A DNA stretch of 64,000 nucleotides, taken from the NCBI GenBank assembly GCA_036925085.1, contig JAUPFP010000002.1, positions 3,464,820 through 3,528,819 of the forward strand. The letters run 5' to 3'. The position numbers and the translations under genes were made by a program. Numbering within the stretch: the stretch's first letter is position 1; each line of letters starts with the position of its first letter. The notes under the pieces were generated by a model, which searched no databases, was not told the origin of the DNA, and saw only the letters and a list, made by a program, of their open reading frames with translations. The DNA comes from Brachycybe producta. Taxonomy: Eukaryota > Arthropoda > Diplopoda > Playtdesmida > Andrognathidae. Below, piece by piece: positions 29,520-42,000 of this stretch.

Positions 29520-32500
29520 ATGATTTCCTCCATTGCAATTGTGACGAAAAATGGGGAATTGCTTGCAACACATGAATGTATCCTTTGGCGTGTTTTTTTT
29601 TTTCTATTTTAAAACAATGCGAGGCTTCATTTCGAAAAGCTTTTGTTGTAATGATTTCACTTTGGTAAGAAGTTCGTTACTGATGAAAGCAGGACACAAC
29701 CTTTCATTTAAAAATTAAAGTAGGCTGTATATGTTAAAAATTAACATCGAGTCTATGGTTTCAATAGAAAAACGATGCTAGCGGTCTTTGTGGAGATTTT
29801 TCAAAGTAATTTTGGGACGTAGCCTCTTAAGGTGTGCACCAAACGATTATAACAAATCTACAATGTGCAATCTAATCTACGGTAAAAAAAAATTGTTTGG
29901 ATATCAGGATTGTATTCCTTAAAAGTTTTGACGTGAAAACGTAAAGAAGGAATACTGGACAGTTTTTGTTGCTAATGAAATGATACTTTTTATGACGGGT
30001 TTTTTGGACTTTTTACAATACTTTTCATTTCCATTGAAGTTATCTTTTTTTAAAAAAATGTTTTAATAGCTATAAAAAAACGTTTTTTTCTCCAAAGATA
30101 TCGTCATAGAAATATTTGAATTATCGTATTTTCATATTTTTAACTATTTTCGAATAAAGTTGTTTTTTCTTCTAAAATGTGGAATGCATTCGTGCACCGA
30201 GTTCTTCAAGATTTCACATCTTATAACCCCGTTATATTCTTAATCAAGATGCATCAGACCGAAACGACTTGGTTGCTTTCGATTGGAGTTCAATTTCGAG
30301 TACAATTGTTAAGATTTCTGATCGGAACATTTATACATTTAAGGTTAATCACACACGGATTCGTTTATATATCAAGTTAAACATTGCTAATCTTTTTTAA
30401 ATTATAAATTTTAAAATATGCAATTTTTAATCGGTTGTTTAAATTAAGGGATTTAAATAATGTGAATCTGTCAAATGTAAAAAAGGACTGTTAATGAATT
30501 TCTTTTTTTCTATTCACAGAATGGCGTTTACTATTATCACATTGAACGAAATGATTTGTACTTTGTGGCCATTTCGGCCTCCGAATTAAACGCAATGCTC
30601 GTAATCGAAGTTTTGTCGGCATTACACGACCTTTGTAAAGATTTTTGTGGATCTGTTACCGAGGAATCGCTACGAAATAACACGGTTCTTATTCAGGAAC
30701 TTCTTTTGGAATTTATGGTGAATTTAAATTGAAAACACGATGTCTTTCCGAAAGAAAGTCACTACATCAGAATGCTTAATAATTTATAGTTATTTTGTGA
30801 TTACAGGACCTAGGTCAAGTTCAGTTGTGTTTGGCAGACAAACTGAAGCCGTGCATCTACAGCGAACCAATTACTGTGAAAAGAAAAGTCCATGATGTGG
30901 CACAGAATAGTCTCGTAAGTTAGAACTTAGATGATGATTGTCATATTATTGAAAGTGACCTGAAAGCAATGGAAGCTTGTTGTGCTGGAATGCAACTCAC
31001 ACAGTTCACACTAAAGAAAAATGTTGTATGAGAAGTTGATATTGGAGTTGTATTCGGGTTGTGTGATTTTGAACTTCGTGATTGTACTTAAAAATCTGAT
31101 TTTAAACCAAATAATTATAGATTTTTTTTCAAAATAAATCAGTTTAAAAAGAACATGATTATTGTTTCGATCTCGACATTAAATACTGTATAAAAAAGTA
31201 TTTTAATTTTTTTTTTCCAGTTAGGTCTTGTAAAAACATCTCAAGCAGCAGAAAGAAGCTATTTTGGTAAATCGTCGTATGGAAAACCGCCCGGAAATGA
31301 CGTTTTTGTAGACGTCATTGAAAATTTGAGTGTAATCATCAGAGGAGATGTAAATTGTTTTGAAGTTCACATTAAGTCGAATGACAAACGTTTTAAATGA
31401 AATATTAATTTTCTTATGATTCTGGAGGGATCTGTGGTGATGTCGGATCTGGATGGCCAGTTAGTGTTGAAATGTTTTGTTTCTGGACATCCTGTCATTA
31501 AATTAGGACTCAATGAACATTTAACTATTATGGAAAATTCAAACGAAGATGCAGGTAATTTTAAGTACTCTGAGAATTTTTTGAGAAGGTGGTTTGTTTA
31601 GCGGTAACCAAAATATGAACTCACTTAGCTTCCAAATTAATTTTGAAAAAAAATCTTTGGAGTGGCTGAAACACGTAAATATGATAAGCGATTGCTCACA
31701 AATATAATTGACACATTTATATTTTCTATTGCGCCCATAGACCCAATGTTAAAGAAAAAATGTTAATTTTTAAAATACACAACAGTCGCAGCGGCAATAT
31801 GTTTATTTTATCATATTTAAAATTGTCCAATATTAAGTTTTCAAAAGTGCAATATACACCTTAAATATATGCTGATCGAGTGATAGAATAACAAAGAATT
31901 GATAAGTGCGGTTATATTTTTAAAAACTATTTCAAAATCGCGAATTTCTAACTCTTATGTTAAACTCCATCGAGTATGCTCAAATAAGAAAAAAAAATCC
32001 ATTAAAAAATGCTCGTAAAAATACGTAAAAATAATTTTAAAAAACCACAATTAAACCACAGTGAAGCCAACACATTGGCGCATGTGCTGATTTTTTCTGG
32101 TTTTTAAAATTATTTTTAGATATTTTTACTAGCTTAATGGAAGTTTTTTCTTAGTTGGGCATACTCAATGGAGTTTAACATAAAAGTTAGAAATTCGCGA
32201 TTTTGAAATAGTTTTTAAAAATATAACCGCACTTAGCAATGTTTTTGTCATTCTATCACTCGATCAACATATATTTAAGGTGCACATAGCACTTTGAAAA
32301 CACTTTAAATATGAAAAATAAACATATTGCTGCAACTGTGTTTTTTTAAAAATTAACATTTTTTCTTTAACATCGGGTTTATGGGCTGGTTACATTAAAA
32401 AAATGATGCTACCGCTCTTTGTGGAGTAGCCTCTGAGTTACAAACAAACCCACCTCCAACGTGGATTACTGTCGTTCAGGAGCAAAATTAAGTGAAACCT

Positions 32501-35500
32501 GAAAATGTTTTCGAAACTAAAACGGTAGCCGAGTTTTTCCTCCTCTCTATTTTTGTTCATAGCAAGTTTATTTTGAAACATATGAATATAAAACATACTA
32601 TTAAGTCATCAGCCAAATTTCTAGTTTCTATGTTTTTATGTTTTTATTAATGTTGCTTTCGAGCGGCAGAGAATTCAAAGGATAAATTAAGGATAACAGA
32701 AATCGGATTTTTTCTTTGAAAAATAACACGAGAAGACATTTTACAATGTTAGTTGACTATGTCTGACGTTATAGAAAATTGACATAATTTGTTAACTATA
32801 TTATTTTGAATTTTAGGAACGAATGTTCGATTAGACAAGTGTAATTTTCACGCAACTGTAAATTTGGAACAGTTTTCTACTAAAAGGATTCTTCTTATTC
32901 CCCCTTCCGTTGGAGAAGTTAGTTCCAATCACATGATTTTTTTTACAAATTTGTTTTAAAAAAAGCATCAGATTTTTTTAATTAGAAATTAGAATATTTA
33001 GTTAACATTGTATTTAAAATTATATTTCAATTAGTAGCAATTGCAATTACTTTAAATTTATAATTTTAAAATATTTAAATAGTTTTTTTTGCTGTAAATA
33101 CTTTTTAATTTGGAAATTTAAAATAAGCATTGATTGATTCTTTAGTGAAAATTGCAGAAAAACAGTTGAATTTAATACTAATGTAATTAATTTTTTTTAA
33201 TTAGCTAACCGTAATGAAGTACAGAATTGACAACAGTCCGTTACCTTTGCTACCATTTCGTTTGAGATATTCAGCGACCGCTAATCCTGATTCAATGTAA
33301 TTACCACACAAATCTTTTAGATGAAATCAGGGAAATTTTTAACATATTCTTTAAAAAAATCTACGAGGGCTGTATTGAAAGTAATGAGCATCGTTATCGT
33401 CAAAGAGAAGGTTGATAATTATGCTCATGTGTGAGAACCAACAAGTGACGGTTAAGAGGCTGCATCAATAAATTACTTCAAAAAACCTTTACAAAGAACG
33501 CTAGCATCGTTTTTCTATTGAGCCCATAGACCCGATGTTAAAGAAGAAACGTTAGTTTTTAAAATACACAGTCAGTAGCGGCAATATGTTTATTTTTCAT
33601 ATTTAAAGTTGTCCAATATTAATGCAATGCGCACGTTAAATATATGCTGATTGAATGATAGAATGACAAAAAATTGGTAAGTGCGGTTATATTTTTAAAA
33701 AACTATTTCAAAATTGCGAATTTCTAACTCTTATGTTAAACTCCAATAAATACGCACAAAATAAGAAAAAACATCCATTAAAATGCTTGTAAAAATATGT
33801 ATAAATAATTTTTAAAAACCAGAAAAAAATCAGCACGTTGGCTTCATTGTAGTTTAATTGTGGTTATTTAAAATTATTTTTTTGGTATTTGTACAAACAT
33901 TTTATTGGATGTTTTTTCTTGTTTGGGCGTACTGAATGGAGTTTAACATAAAAGAGTTAGAAATTTACGATTTTGAAATACTTTTAAAAAAATAGAACCA
34001 CACTTACCAATTTTTTGTCACTCGATCAGTATATATTTAAGGTGCACGTTGCACTTTGAAAACTTAATATTGGATAACGTTAAATATGAAAAATAAACAT
34101 ATTGCCGCGACTGTTTTTTTTTTAAATTAACATTTTTCCTTTTAACATTGGGTTTATGGGTTCAATAGAAAAACGATGCTAGCGCTCTTTGTGGAGATTT
34201 TTTGAAGTAATTTTGCAATGTAGCCTCTTAACTGAACTTTATACACCAAAAATAACTGTTATAATTGTTCAGCCACCTTTTAAATTGGCTAATTGGTCAT
34301 CAAAATGGTTATTTACGTCTTTTTGAAACTGTCGTAAAAGTTTACTTTCATATAGTTTTAAAGAAACTTTAAATTTCCTTTAAAAGTGGTAAAATTTACT
34401 CATGTTGCACCTTAACAAATTGGTTTACGGTATTTCAGATATTTCTTTCATTGACAATTAGTGATCTGGATGTTGATCTAAATTTAAGATGTCACTTTCC
34501 AATTTCGGCAAAAGCGGTTCACGTTTTAGGACATCTTCCAGTGCCGAAAACAACAACCAGGTTAAATATATCAATTTGACAGCCTAGACACTTCTGAGTT
34601 GCACGTGCAATGAGACATCGTCAATTTTGCGGTTCCAAGGTTACTTAGATGGCTCTAGGCAACAAACTCCAATTCGAAACGTCATGAAAATGCCCAAATT
34701 CATGAAGAACATATTAGGGTGCGTAACGTGCGTTCAGACTACTCGTACTCAGGCTTGTGCCTGTGTTGACTTGTCGGTCTCGAGGTTGTGCTTTTGTCAA
34801 CTGAGAGTTGAGAGTTCAGTTACTCGAAAGGCTTTCACTCGTGCAGATCCATTGAGCGACGACCCACCAGTGCAAGTATCATGCACTCATTGTTGGGAGA
34901 AACGCCACGAGTACTGCGAGTCAGCGAAACTGTGTTTGGCCCCGTTCAGTGACTTGCAAGTCTTGACGAGCACCTCTTTAATGTACCGACACCAAGCAGA
35001 GCCAAACGAGCCTCTGGCTTGTGTATCTCGTGCTACTTATATCGCTGCTCGCGAGTCCGTCTACATTACACGGTCTCGTCGACGAGTCAACTCACCGAGT
35101 CCGAGTATGGACACGAGTAGTCTGAACGCACTGTTAAAGATTATCCACAATTATTTTTAAAACTGAAAGATGTTATTCAAGAACGAAAGGTGTTCAGCAA
35201 AATGGATCTTTTTTAGGTCAAGGACTTTAACATGGTTCGAACAAATTAGCATTATTCACTAAGGTGTAAACTCATTTGACCCCCCCCCCCCCCAACAATC
35301 AAGAATCGATTTGCGTCTTGAATTATTGTTCGAAACCATTTTCGGCACCATGTTTAGTACGCGTCAAATTTCCCTGAACATTGCGTCTATGTTGTCATGC
35401 AGCACGCACACGCTGGAGTGTCTATGCTCTTAATAAAAAATGTAACAAGCGAATTTATAACACTGTGAATTATTTTAGTTTGATGTCGAGGTTAACCGGC

Positions 35501-35883
35501 AGTTTGACTCAAAGCACGGAGCTAGATACGACAACTTCAGTGGTGAAATGGAAGATACAAGACTTTGGTGGTCTAACGGAAGCCACTGCAAAACTGAAAG
35601 TATAAAATCTCAGTTCATTTTTATCGTATTTTGTTTCTGAAATGTTTGTATCGTTATGTTTTAGTTAGTAGGTGGTAACTGCCATAGTGGAAGCAAGCTT
35701 CAGTTGGGTCCGCTTGCGATTGAATTCGAATTGTCTGCTTTTGCGTGTTCTGGTTTGCAAGTTAGGTTCTTGCATTTGTGTTTGGGTGGAAACAGTGGAC
35801 AGAATTCATCTGGTCAGTCGGAACCTGCAAGGTGGGTTCGTTACATTTGTCATAGCAATTCTTATGTATTTCGTTTACATTAA
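29520..35883 (+). CDS. AP4M1: AP-4 adaptor complex subunit mu
   Basis: Medium chain of AP-4, a clathrin-independent trans-Golgi sorting adaptor; its C-terminal domain binds sorting signals. Exons: 29520-29577 (MISSIAIVTKNGELL), then 30520-30717, 30807-30914, 31221-31349, 31428-31554, 32817-32917, 33205-33296, 34439-34560, 35479-35599, 35665-35883 (TAA). Seen: longin-like N-domain (NGVYYYHIERNDLYFVAISA), VDVIENLSVIIRGD opening the mu homology domain, [36 protein letters not shown] and the conserved end RWVRYICHSNSYVFRL. Two gaps remain. About 25-35 residues between exon 1 and 30520 were not located. The join 33296 to 34439 is out of phase (two leftover bases into a phase-0 exon). An AATAAA follows at 36062-36067. 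Confidence 0.92.
29728..29831. repeat. family A terminal fragment
   Basis: Right end only: AATAGAAAAACGATGCTAGC through GTAGCCTCTTAAGG. Lies in AP4M1 intron 1; the rest of 29832-30519 shows nothing definite. Confidence 0.75.
31722..32434. repeat. long-inverted-repeat family A, copy 5
   Basis: Both arms with ATTTTCTATTGCGCCCATAG, ATATGCTGATCGAGTGATAG and the complementary right arm. Termini are partly lost. Sits in the AP4M1 intron 31555-32816. Confidence 0.85.
33449..34232. repeat. long-inverted-repeat family A, copy 6 (full)
   Basis: Begins TTAAGAGGCTGCATCA and ends AATGTAGCCTCTTAA with two complementary arms, including ATTGGTAAGTGCGG in the left arm. Fills most of the AP4M1 intron 33297-34438, where the reading phase does not close. 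Confidence 0.85.
34713..35140. repeat. MITE-like element with TTCAGACTACTCGTA ends
   Basis: TTAGGGTGCG...TTCAGACTACTCGTACTC at the left and GAGTAGTCTGAACGCACTG at the right; related to 21708-22112. The open frame running through it (34627-35160) is repeat sequence in an AP4M1 intron, not a gene. Confidence 0.7.
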
Positions 35884-36061
35884 AATGTATCTTGAATTCC
35901 AAAACTGTCACATTCCCCTGCCAATATTTCATAATCGTTTAAGATTAACGGCGGGCGGCACTTTTTTGGGGCCAGCACCAATGAAAAGAAAAGTTTTTGT
36001 TTTTCCTGTCGTGATAGTAGAAAGGTCTCTCTAAAACGCAGAAACTGCAGGGCAGCAGAAA

Positions 36062-36067
36062 AATAAA
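36062..36067 (+). terminator. poly(A) signal AATAAA for AP4M1
   Basis: AATAAA about 180 bp after the AP4M1 stop. The flank 36068-36519 has no other supported feature. Confidence 0.5.
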
Positions 36068-36519
36068 GTTATGAAATTTTTGTAAATTGATTTTTGATAA
36101 GTAAATTACATGTACTTTTTTACAATTACATTACAAAAAGTTCTCAGGCTCCTCCCATACCTGAATCCTGGTTGCACCACTGTTGTGTATTGTGTTGTGT
36201 TTTTTGTGAGGGAGGGGCGGCAAACTCAAGGACCGCCCAGGGTGGCACAAAATAGCTATGCCACTGATTAATGGTGCATTTGTGCAGAATGTAAGTAAGG
36301 GGTACTATAGTGAATATTGTAGTAAGATGATTACACCAATGTCCCTTTAGGGCAAATATTTTTAGAGCCAAGTGTCTATAGGGCAAATGTCACACGCCCA
36401 CATTTACTGTAGTGTTATGAATTAACATAATGTATTTTGTATACCAAATGTATTCAAATTTTTGCACTTTTTAATACATTTAAAGTATTTTTCCTAACCC
36501 TTCACAAGGTACATGATAG

Positions 36520-37460
36520 TGTGACGGACCTTTTTCCGTTAGTAGAATCTGCTCTTTTGGTTAATACGAGCGTTGTACTCGTATTGATAGTGATTGGCTA
36601 GGTCACTAATTCTACTGGCCCGGGAGGACTAGACCAATATAACGTCTATTTTGTGTCCTCACTAGTCTCTGGCAAAAGACTTAACAGTCTTGAGGATCTT
36701 TAATCTCTGTATCTCTCGGACTTTCGTCCGTAAATCTGCCCTAAGAATCGTGTAAAATATACTCACTTGTACGTTGCAGGTTTGCACCTGTTGGGACCTT
36801 GATGTATCCAAAGTAGGTGAAGACCTGCAAATGATGAATTCACAATTGCGGAATTTTAAGTCTTGAAGAATAAACACCACTGGTTTAGTTAAATATAAAA
36901 AATGGTTTATTTCGCAGATAAAATTCTTAACCAAAGACGAAATAAAAACTTGAATTGATGCACAACACATAAAAATATATCTTGAAAATAATATTAAAAA
37001 AAAAGAAAAGAACCTAGCCAGAATCGGGCATAGGTTCGGTATTTAAAAAGAAGCTCTTGAACATTTAAAAATGACCCTTTATATACCCTGAGAATCCCAA
37101 AATCGGATTCTCAGGGCACAACTTTACAATTGGTTACTTTGAAATTTCGGCCCAAATAGACCAATCAAGAGATTGATCTATTTGTCCAAAATCATGACTC
37201 ATCCCCTGTTATCACACATAGGTGATAACAGGAGAAACGAAAACAAAATAAAAAAAAAATGAACAACTCCACTCATGTGGAAGTAAAAATGAGGGGGAAT
37301 TGAAAGGTCAAGATCATAATCTCAACATATGATATCTGGGTCACTCGGTACCAAAAGTACCGAGTGGCCCAGAAGCCAAACAAAGTACAGGGTGACGCAA
37401 AAAAACCCCAAAAACGAAAAACGCTACAAAGCGAAAATAGCGGCGGGCCCAAACATCTCA
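36520..37460 (-). mobile_element. solo LTR of family C, copy 2 (941 bp) with ATAG duplication
   Basis: TGTGACGGACCTTTTTCCG to GGGCCCAAACATCTCA, flanked by ATAG at 36516-36519 and 37461-37464. TATA-like CTTTATATACCC reads as a promoter on the minus strand. Colinear with 23695-24613. Confidence 0.85.
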
Positions 37461-37484
37461 ATAGAGTGTCTCTAAAAAAAATTC

Positions 37485-37568
37485 TTGAATCCTTGTACTT
37501 TTCCAAGCTTTTTGGGACTTCTGGGGCCAGTTGAGTGCACTTGAGACAATTTTAGAGCTTTTAGAGCA
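37485..37568. repeat. reverse fragment of the ~175-bp tandem repeat
   Basis: TTTTCCAAGCTTTTTGGGACTTCTGGGGCC and AGAGCTTTTAGAGC are the complement of sequence at 18580-18770. Partial unit. Confidence 0.6.
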
Positions 37569-37659
37569 GACATGTGGATTGTGCAACTTCATAAAGAGCG
37601 TGGGCTGGATAGCGAATTTTAAATATATCCGCAGGCCAATACCATATGATGTTTATGTT

Positions 37660-38072
37660 AAGCTGATGCTACACGTAGCAACAGTCAAGCAACAATACTA
37701 GTTGTAGCAACAGTAGTTTCCTATTTGTTGCAAACAACACCTATGATACATGTTGCAACGTTCATGAAACTTAGATGAAAGCAACAACCAATGAAACAAA
37801 CAGGTTGTGAGCCAAAAACTGTAGACATTTTGCTTCGTCTTTCTCTTCTTCATCATGTGATTATTCAAGCGGTTTTTATTGGCTGTTGGCTGAAATGGTT
37901 GCTCGAAAATAGAACCAAGTTCTATTTGAAAATTCTGTTGCTTTCAATCTGCGAGCAACAATTCGGGTTTGTTGCTGTTATGACAGATGTTTTCAACTTT
38001 CATGAAACAATAGAGCAACACAGCTATGTTGCTCTAAAGTTGCTGAATTGTTGCTATGTGTAGCATCGGCTT
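37660..38072. repeat. MITE-like element with GATGCTACACGTAGCAAC ends
   Basis: AAGCTGATGCTACACGTAGCA at the left and GCTATGTGTAGCATCGGCTT at the right, with many GTTGC/GCAAC motifs between. Non-coding. Confidence 0.7.
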
Positions 38073-38084
38073 TATATTGGTTAT

Positions 38085-38240
38085 GTAGTCTAACGTCACA
38101 TGCTCCGCCCTTTTTAACGTCGACTCACACACCAAACCAATTAGAAGTTGCCGGTCGTCATAAAAAGGGCGGAGCCAAGTTCAGCCAACTTCTGTTTGTC
38201 CCGATTTCTAATTGCCTGTTTCCGGGCCTGACTGTAAATT
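38085..38240. repeat. family F fragment
   Basis: GTAGTCTAACGTCACATGCTC, AATTAGAAGTTGCCGGTCGTC and CAACTTCTGTTTGTCCCG match the inner arms at 12520-12720. Confidence 0.65.
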
Positions 38241-38330
38241 CATGGCGGATTTCATGATGTTCAATTTGCAACAGCACACTAGCGCCACTTGTGTGTCTAG
38301 TATTTATTATTATTATGATGTGAACGGTTT

Positions 38331-38955
38331 AAAGGCGGTGATTGGCGATAGCTTTGGTCAATTTGATTTTGTCCAATAGGCACGCAGTACTTTTTCTCTA
38401 AAAATAGCTGTGAACAGTATCTTCCCTATTTAGTAAAAATAGCTGTGATTAACATTACTTTGTCGATATTCCTGGAAGCATTAATTTCAAAGGGGCGGAC
38501 ATTAAAGAAAATCATGTCCGAGATTCACTAAGATTTACAAAGATTCACCCAGATTCACAGCAGAACGTACGTATAGGAAGCCATTTTACTCTTTTTCCGC
38601 GTTTTACTTGATTACCCGAATAGAATTAAAATCAGAAAATCCAGTAAAACACGGATAAAAACTAAAATGGCTTGCCGTACCGTACGAAATTCACCCCCAA
38701 TGTCCACCCCCCCCCCTTGATAAAACGTAATTTTTTTAAATGTGTTCTTTTTTATTATTTTTTTTTGCATTTGTACCATTATATTTTAAATACAATAAAT
38801 TTATAATTGTTTACATCGAAAAGTGAAAAGCAGCTTTAGTATTCTGTTTAGAATTCTACTGATTCAGAAGAGCGGGTTTTATTATGCTGCAAAAATAAAA
38901 TACGGCGTTCTTATTGGTTAAAATCAGATTGAGCAAAGCTATCGCCAATGGCCGG
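38331..38955. repeat. inverted-repeat element upstream of Misato, relative of 27821-28214
   Basis: GGCGGTGATTGGCGATAGCTT at the left and CAAAGCTATCGCCAATGGCC at the right. The interior includes a poly(C) tract (about 38703-38716). Ends about 110 bp before the Misato ATG. Confidence 0.65.
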
Positions 38956-39065
38956 TATCATGCGGTATGGTTGACATCGAAAATGGCGGCTTCCGTGTTG
39001 TTTGTTGCGTGTGTTTTAAACTTTTAATTAGTTTTATTTTATTTTGTTGTGATAAAGGATAGAAA

Positions 39066-42000
39066 ATGTCAGTCCGTGAAATTGTCACGTTACAAGTGGG
39101 TCATTACGCCAATTATGTTGGAACTCATTTTTGGAATCTTCAGGTGATTTATTTGAATGACACTAGTTTAATATTTTTCAGACTTTCTTTTTAGATGGTT
39201 TATGTCTGGGGACCATGCATAAGAATTGCGGAAATACACGAATAAAGGGTAAATTGTTTGGATTAGGAGGAGCCGTTTAGCCTCGAAGTACGAGCTCGTA
39301 CAGCTCCTAGGCTTTATTGTTCGCTTTCAGCACGACGGAGGTATACTTTTATGGAGCCCTGTAAAGGCCATACAGTGAAAATAATTTTCATTACTGTTGA
39401 CACTTTTTTCTGTCAAAGATTAGGTTAGGTTAGGAAAAAAAGTCTCCATGACAGAAAGAATGTGTAATGATAGAAAAAAAAAGTGTTAAATGACAGAAAA
39501 AGTGTTAAAATGTTAATTTTTAAAATACACAGTCATGCGGCAATATGTTTATTTTTTCATATTTAAAGTTGTTCAATTTTGATGGTTTAAAATGCAACGT
39601 ACACTTTAAATATATGTTAATCTAGTGGTAGAATAACAAAAAAATGGTAAGCGTGGTTCTATTTTTAAAAATATTTCAAAATCGCGAATTTTTAACTTTA
39701 TGTTATGCATACTCCATTGAGTATGCTGTCGTAAGAAAAACACATCTGTAAAATGATTAAAAATAAATTTAAAAAACCAAAAAAAAAAAAAAAAAATTCA
39801 GCACGTGCGCCAACGTTTTGGCTTCACTGTGGTTTAATTGTGGTTTTTAAGAATTATTTTTAGGTATTTTACGAGCATTTTAATGGATATTTTTTTTTAT
39901 TTTGGGCGTACTCAATGGAGTTTAACGTAAGAGGTAAGAATTTACGATTTTGAAATAGTTTATTAAAGATAGAAGCAGACTTAATAATTTTTTGTCATTC
40001 TATCACTAGATAAACATATATTTAAAGTGCGCATTGCACTTTGAACCGTGAAAATTGGACAACTTTAATTATGAAAAATGAACATATTGCCGCTGTTGAC
40101 TGTGTATTTTAAAAATTAACTTTTTTTCTTTCACATTGGGTCTATGGGCTCAATAGAAAAACGATGCTAGCGCTCTTTGTGGAGATTTTTCAAAGTAATT
40201 TTGTGTTGTAGGCTCTTAAGTGATTTAGTTACTCCTCGAGTTGCTTCTGAATTAGTGCCTGAGCTCGTTAATTCATAGTTTTCACCACTACTGTGGTTTT
40301 TTTGGTCGCCCTTTTGAAATGACAACTATTGCTTAAAATCTTGCAGTGTTGCGTGTCCGTCCACACTAACCGAGCACAAACGAGTATTTTTTGTTATGTA
40401 CCGCCATCCACCCGATCTTTTTTGAACACGAGCAAGCGAATGTTTGCTTGGTCGCAAACCGGTCGATTACCAGTCGATTATTTAGTGAGAATGCTCGCTC
40501 GCACTTGTTTGCTCTTGCTCGCTCTTGTTATCCTTTTACATGTTTGCTTAAAACTTTAGTTGTTACTCGGAAGAATTCAAACGAATTTCAAATTGACTTA
40601 CAAAACAATTAGGGGTAGTGTTTGATTTTTTTTTCAAATCATGTTTCAAGTTATGACTAAAACAGAAGTGATTCTGACATCGACTTTTTTTTTAGGCTGC
40701 TGGTTTCTCTTTTGATTCGTCGAAGCCATCAGAAGTCGACCATGATATTTTATTTCGAGAAGGTTGCACACCGAAAGTACGATGTTTAGTTAATCGTTTA
40801 AGATAAAACAATTTACTTAGATCACATTTTATCTTTCCTCTAAGGGTCTGACTACGTATCTTCCAAGGTTGGTCGCCATCGATCTAAATGCCAGCTTGGG
40901 TTCACTGAAGAAGGATGGTGACATTTATTCGGCACCTGCTGAAAAACATTCACACGAAGTGCAAACGTGGTAAATTATTTTTAATATAAAGTGTCTTAAC
41001 AGCGAGGCGTAATTTCGCATATTTCAATGCGAAATTAGGTCTTGCTGTTAAGACACTTTATATTTACCGTTTATGTCAAAATGATGTTTAAAATAAAAAG
41101 AATTCACGTGAAATCGTGACTTCTTTTTATTTTCAACATCATTATCGCCTGTTTGTCGTTATATGCAACCCAGCTGACGTCAGAAAATGTCATTTTTTTA
41201 ATGGGAGTGGCATTGATCAGTGATCACTGATCAGATTTTTGATGTCTTGTGTTTGTAATGATGTAATCGGAATATTTTTTCAGGAATGGCAAATCACAAC
41301 TGTGTAAAGTTGAACGTACGCAAAATAATGCTTTTCAACAACATCTCAATCGTGATGAGGTAAAATGGTTCACGTTTTAGCAAACACACATACACTTACA
41401 TATATGCATACTCGCACATACTGGCCGTTGAAGTATTATGTAACATAGTTTAGACCATTTTTCGGCACCCCAGCCCCCACGTAACGGCATGTAAACAAAC
41501 TGTGAGTAACCCCCCCCCCCCCACCCTCTTACCGTTACGTAACTTTCTTTTATCCAAATTAATATAAAACGTTTTACCGAAAAACAGGTATTGAAAGGTC
41601 AATTTATCGGTAATACCGAAGTAACAAAATAGACCGGTAATACCGGTTTACCGGTAACGATAAAACCGGTAATGAAAACCCTAGTCTCCACCACATAAAT
41701 GCATCATAAACTTACTTTAGTAGTTAATACCTTTATTGACTATCAATTAGTGCATAGGAAAAACATGTGCACATCAACATATAGATATGCGTAGCCAATG
41801 AAGTTTGTTTTAAGTAATTTTACAACTAATGATTTTTTAATTTTTTTTAGCAACTGTTGTCTCCAGATCTGATACAAAATGATGAAGATAAAGACATTTG
41901 TCTTGGTAACTATTGTGAATTACGCGAATGAAATTTATTAATTATGAATGAATGTGACCTATCGGAGGCACGAAGGGCCTACGGGGGGAAATGTAAACGT

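Noticed and set aside
29612-29652. Candidate AP4M1 second exon with donor TTG|GTAAGA
   Set aside because: Phase fits, but the residues show no convincing match to the mu N-domain and the acceptor is weak.
34627-35160. 177-codon frame in an AP4M1 intron
   Set aside because: Lies across a MITE with inverted ends; the relative at 21609-21950 has different frame breaks.
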